Assembly (NCBI GenBank): GCA_018666775.1
Contig: JABIXC010000007.1
Location: forward strand, 254,015 to 318,014
Length of the DNA: 64,000 nt
Reading direction: 5' to 3'
DNA from: Rhodospirillales bacterium
GTDB lineage: Bacteria > Pseudomonadota > Alphaproteobacteria > SMXQ01
Each line of letters begins with the position of its first letter. Position 1 is the first letter of the stretch. A model generated the notes under the pieces. The model was given only the letters and a program-made list of their open reading frames with translations, ran no database searches and was not told the DNA's origin. Of this stretch, positions 61,784-64,000 are shown one piece after another. The translations under genes were made by a program, and so were the position numbers.

Positions 61784-63108
61784 GCCGTTTTGATGGCCGT
61801 GCCTAAAACATCCATCAATTGATCAATTTGTGCTTCTGAAATAATCAAGGGCGGCGACAGGGCGATCACATCGCCCGCTGCGCGAACCAGAATGCCCAGT
61901 TCCAGACATTTCAGGAACACCCCGTAAGCCCGGGCACCAACGCGACCGTCCAAGGTTGAGAATTCGACAGCACCAACCAGACCAAAATTGCGCACATCGA
62001 TCACATTCGCCGCATCATCCAGACCATGAATGGCCTTTTCAAAATAGTCCTCCAGGTTTTTGGCACGATCAAACAGGCCTTCTTTTTCATACACATCCAT
62101 TGTTGCAAGGGCTGCGGCACAGGCCAGCGGATGACCAGAATAGGTGTAGCCGTGGAACAGCTCGATCATCGCCTCAGGCCCGGCCATAAAGGCATCATGG
62201 ATGCCCTTGCGCACAAATACTGCGCCCATGGGAACCGCGCCATTGGTCAGGCCCTTGGCCGTTGTCATGATATCGGGGACGATGTTTAAACGGTCACACG
62301 CAAAGCTTGCCCCCAAACGGCCATAGCCGGTGATGACCTCATCAAAGATCAGCAAAATTCCGTGGGCGTCACAAATTTCGCGGAGCCGTTCCAGATAACC
62401 AACCGGTGGCATGATGGCGCCTGCTGACCCCGCCATGGGCTCAACAATGACAGCGGCAATGGTCGATGCATCATGAAGCGTGATCAGGCGCAAAAGATCA
62501 TCGGCAAGATGGGCGCCCCATTGGGGTTGTCCTTTGGAAAAAGCCCCATGTTCAAGATTGTGGGTATGGGGCAGATAATCAACCCCGGACAAAAGTGGTC
62601 CAAACTGTTTCCGGTTGTTGCCGATCCCGCCCACAGACATGCCGCCAAAATTGACCCCGTGATAGCCCTTTTCCCGGCTGATCAAACGGGTGCGTCGGCC
62701 ATCCCCCCGGGCTTGGTGATAGCCGAGCGCGATCTTTAGCGCCGTATCCACGGCTTCGGACCCTGAATTGGTATAGAACACATGGTCCAGATCACCCGGT
62801 GCCAGTGCCGCAAGGCGGCTTGCCAATTCGAACGCCTTGGGGTGGCCCATTTGGAAGGCCGTCGCGTAATCCAGTTCATGGGCCTGGGCCGCGATGGCAT
62901 CGGCAATGTCATCGCGGCAATGCCCGGCATTGACACACCACAGCCCCGCCGTGCCATCAAGAATTTCCCGCCCGTCCGCCATGAAATAATGCATGTCCTT
63001 AGCCCTGGCCAAAAGCCTGGGGTCTGCCTTGAATTGGCGGTTTGCCGTGAACGGCATCCAGTACGATTCAAGATCATTGGGAACAGGAGTGGTCTTGTTT
63101 TCAGTCAT
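61780..63108 (-). CDS. class III omega-amino acid-pyruvate aminotransferase
   Basis: PLP enzyme likely acting on beta-alanine or another omega-amine, with pyruvate as acceptor. YWMPFTANRQFKADPR is the start typical of the beta-alanine-pyruvate group; YTNSGSEAVDTALK, LIFDEVITGYGRLG and the PLP Lys in TTAKGLTNGAVP follow. I chose the ATG at 63108 because AAAGGG lies 6-9 bases upstream; a longer frame starts at 63135. Its product malonate semialdehyde would be a substrate for MmsA elsewhere in the window. Confidence 0.9.
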   Translation of the reverse strand: MTENKTTPVPNDLESYWMPFTANRQFKADPRLLARAKDMHYFMADGREILDGTAGLWCVNAGHCRDDIADAIAAQAHELDYATAFQMGHPKAFELASRLAALAPGDLDHVFYTNSGSEAVDTALKIALGYHQARGDGRRTRLISREKGYHGVNFGGMSVGGIGNNRKQFGPLLSGVDYLPHTHNLEHGAFSKGQPQWGAHLADDLLRLITLHDASTIAAVIVEPMAGSAGAIMPPVGYLERLREICDAHGILLIFDEVITGYGRLGASFACDRLNIVPDIMTTAKGLTNGAVPMGAVFVRKGIHDAFMAGPEAMIELFHGYTYSGHPLACAAALATMDVYEKEGLFDRAKNLEDYFEKAIHGLDDAANVIDVRNFGLVGAVEFSTLDGRVGARAYGVFLKCLELGILVRAAGDVIALSPPLIISEAQIDQLMDVLGTAIKTA

Positions 63109-63246
63109 TTCAGGCCCTTTTAAAAATGAATGCATTTTCCGAAAAACTACGGTGCCAAATGCCGAAATAGCATTTTTATAAAATAAATATTTTTAAAAAT
63201 TAATGGCAATATTTCTTATGTTTTTGTGAATAAACGACGAATCCCA

Positions 63247-63259
63247 TTAACATGGTTAA
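63247..63259 (+). promoter_or_regulatory. CtrA-like element
   Basis: TTAACATGGTTAA, that is, two TTAA boxes 5 bases apart; on the minus strand it contains TTAACCAT, the half-site form reported for CtrA. The canonical form has 7 bases between boxes. It lies about 30 bases upstream of a promoter-like sequence. Confidence 0.4.
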
Positions 63260-63288
63260 CAAACAATTTAGATAATTATTTAGCACTA

Positions 63289-63317
63289 TTGACGAAACGC
63301 TCACGAATTTTTAAATA
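63289..63317 (+). promoter_or_regulatory. possible sigma-70 promoter
   Basis: TTGACG (63289-63294) and TAAATA (63312-63317), spaced 17 bases, upstream of the TTG-started hypothetical gene. Confidence 0.45.
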
Positions 63318-63360
63318 AATAACGTATAAAATTTTAGATAAATTTATTCAGGGTCGAAAT

Positions 63361-63789
63361 TTGCATTATTCCGGAATTCAATCATACACCGCAGGTGCTT
63401 GGAGCAGGGGCAATTTTGTTGCCGCCCAATCCTTGATACGCGATGCCGGTATCAAAAGCGCCCCTGCGCCAGAGCGGATTAGTGCCCCGGATCGGACCAG
63501 CCGCCATGGGTTCCAGCAACCTGTCCAGATAAAGAACACAGAAAAATCCAGTACAACCGCCTTGGTTGGCACCGATGCTGCCACTGAGAGTGCCACCCTC
63601 CCGGCACACATAGACCGAAACGCCGATGCCAGCTCCAGTTCTTTTCTGGCCCAGTTCATTGCACAAGAAGTTGATCCCGACCAGCAAGGCCTGGAACAGC
63701 ATCAGAACGGATCGCGGGCCTATATGGCGGCACGGGATTCCACCATGCAAATCCTGTCGCAATCAGCCGGTCTCGACATCTTTATCTAG
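63361..63789 (+). CDS. hypothetical protein, 142 residues, TTG start
   Basis: Unrecognised. Mostly polar and low in hydrophobic segments, with a Ser/Thr/Ala-rich centre and an ordered-looking end: SSSFLAQFIAQEVDPDQQ, then RAYMAARDSTMQILSQSAG. No signal peptide or membrane helix. The start is TTG with AGGG about 7 bases upstream; there is no ATG that would keep the N-terminal part. The promoter region upstream has a CtrA-like element, so a cell-cycle or motility link is possible but unproven. Confidence 0.65.
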   Translation: MHYSGIQSYTAGAWSRGNFVAAQSLIRDAGIKSAPAPERISAPDRTSRHGFQQPVQIKNTEKSSTTALVGTDAATESATLPAHIDRNADASSSSFLAQFIAQEVDPDQQGLEQHQNGSRAYMAARDSTMQILSQSAGLDIFI

Positions 63790-63908
63790 CCTGCATTTAT
63801 CGTCTTTTTTTAAATTATGCTTCCTGCCCTTTTTTGGCGCGGGCTGATCGGCTATAAGATCAGCACGAACACCCCTTCAACTTTCTGAAACAAAAGGGAC
63901 ACGCGTCC

Positions 63909-64000
63909 ATGGCAACACCGGAAGGCCCACGGGTTCTCTTCCTTGTTACTGAGGACTGGTATTTCTGTTCCCATCGTTTGCCTGTGGCCCGGGCCTTGCG
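63909..64000 (+). CDS. glycosyltransferase family 4 protein, N-terminal fragment
   Basis: Only 30 codons are present before the right edge. The opening PRVLFLVTEDWYFCSHRLPV is the typical start of GT4-type glycosyltransferases with an SHRLP motif. AAAAGGGA lies about 9 bases before the ATG. Probably the first gene of a polysaccharide locus continuing beyond the window. A hairpin GCTGATC/GATCAGC at 63843-63864 sits upstream. Confidence 0.7.
   Translation, partial: MATPEGPRVLFLVTEDWYFCSHRLPVARAL

Larger units (their letters stand above)
63109..63360. other. AT-rich divergent intergenic region
   Basis: A 252-base, strongly AT-rich spacer between the aminotransferase and the TTG-started gene. 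It holds the promoter and CtrA-like element listed separately; no other structure was recognised. Confidence 0.6.

Overview
The window is about 64 kb of a chromosome from an alphaproteobacterium, most likely a free-living Rhodospirillales-type or related marine lineage. This rests on gene content and order, not on a marker gene tree. Several runs of neighbours are typical of that class: waaA-lpxK, ribF-ileS-lspA-DUF3035-M16-M16, argH-small lipoprotein-lysA-DUF4175 gene-cpdR, zinc-ribbon gene-ftsE-ftsX-YdcF-plsC, methylsuccinyl-CoA dehydrogenase-HIG1-cobalamin adenosyltransferase-etfBA, metX-metW, and coq7. It is a Gram-negative cell with lipid A (waaA, lpxK), lipoproteins (lspA and several lipoboxes), ubiquinone (coq7) and a CpdR cell-cycle regulator. 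I saw no insertion sequence, phage gene, CRISPR array or rRNA. One tRNA gene, tRNA-Leu(CAA), is present.

Layout. Positions 1-19,520 are housekeeping. They hold the end of waaA, lpxK, an M23 peptidase, xseA, purD, tadA, a C26 amidotransferase-like hydrolase, rluB and rsmD. A long leftward run follows: an SDR gene, ribF, ileS, lspA, a DUF3035 lipoprotein gene, two M16 peptidase genes, pgi and mutL. Positions 18,771-30,784 look accessory and catabolic: two SDR oxidoreductases, a periplasmic-binding-fold protein related to dihydroxyphthalate decarboxylase, an enolase-superfamily enzyme, a gamma-glutamyltransferase-like amidohydrolase, two D-2-hydroxyacid dehydrogenases, an M29/NicX-like metalloenzyme, an ornithine-cyclodeaminase-like enzyme and MmsA. 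There is no dedicated transporter or regulator. I cannot name the substrate; this is the best candidate for an undescribed pathway here.

Positions 30,870-41,968 carry small membrane and hypothetical genes, the tRNA, a DOPA-dioxygenase/DedA/DsbB/COQ7 run, an HNH nuclease, an esterase and a coherent set for the ethylmalonyl-CoA pathway and its electron transfer (mcd, HIG1 protein, PduO-type adenosyltransferase, etfBA). TlpA, argH and a small lipoprotein follow. Positions 41,990-50,171 run from lysA through a large DUF4175 membrane protein, cpdR, ftsEX and plsC. Positions 50,490-61,783 hold the B12-dependent ribonucleotide reductase, ChaC, a DUF2125 protein, the pheA-hisC-tyrC aromatic amino acid operon, metX-metW, a methyltransferase, gloB and a GST. 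The right end has an omega-amino-acid aminotransferase, a TTG-started hypothetical gene behind an AT-rich promoter region, and the first codons of a glycosyltransferase.

The most notable regulatory signals are three. The pheA operon has a Phe-rich leader peptide with two consecutive hairpins, the layout of a transcription attenuator. The nrdJ promoter is near-consensus, with DnaA-box-like sites upstream. The promoter of the last complete gene has a CtrA-like element. All positions and motifs were read by eye from the sequence; no database search was run.
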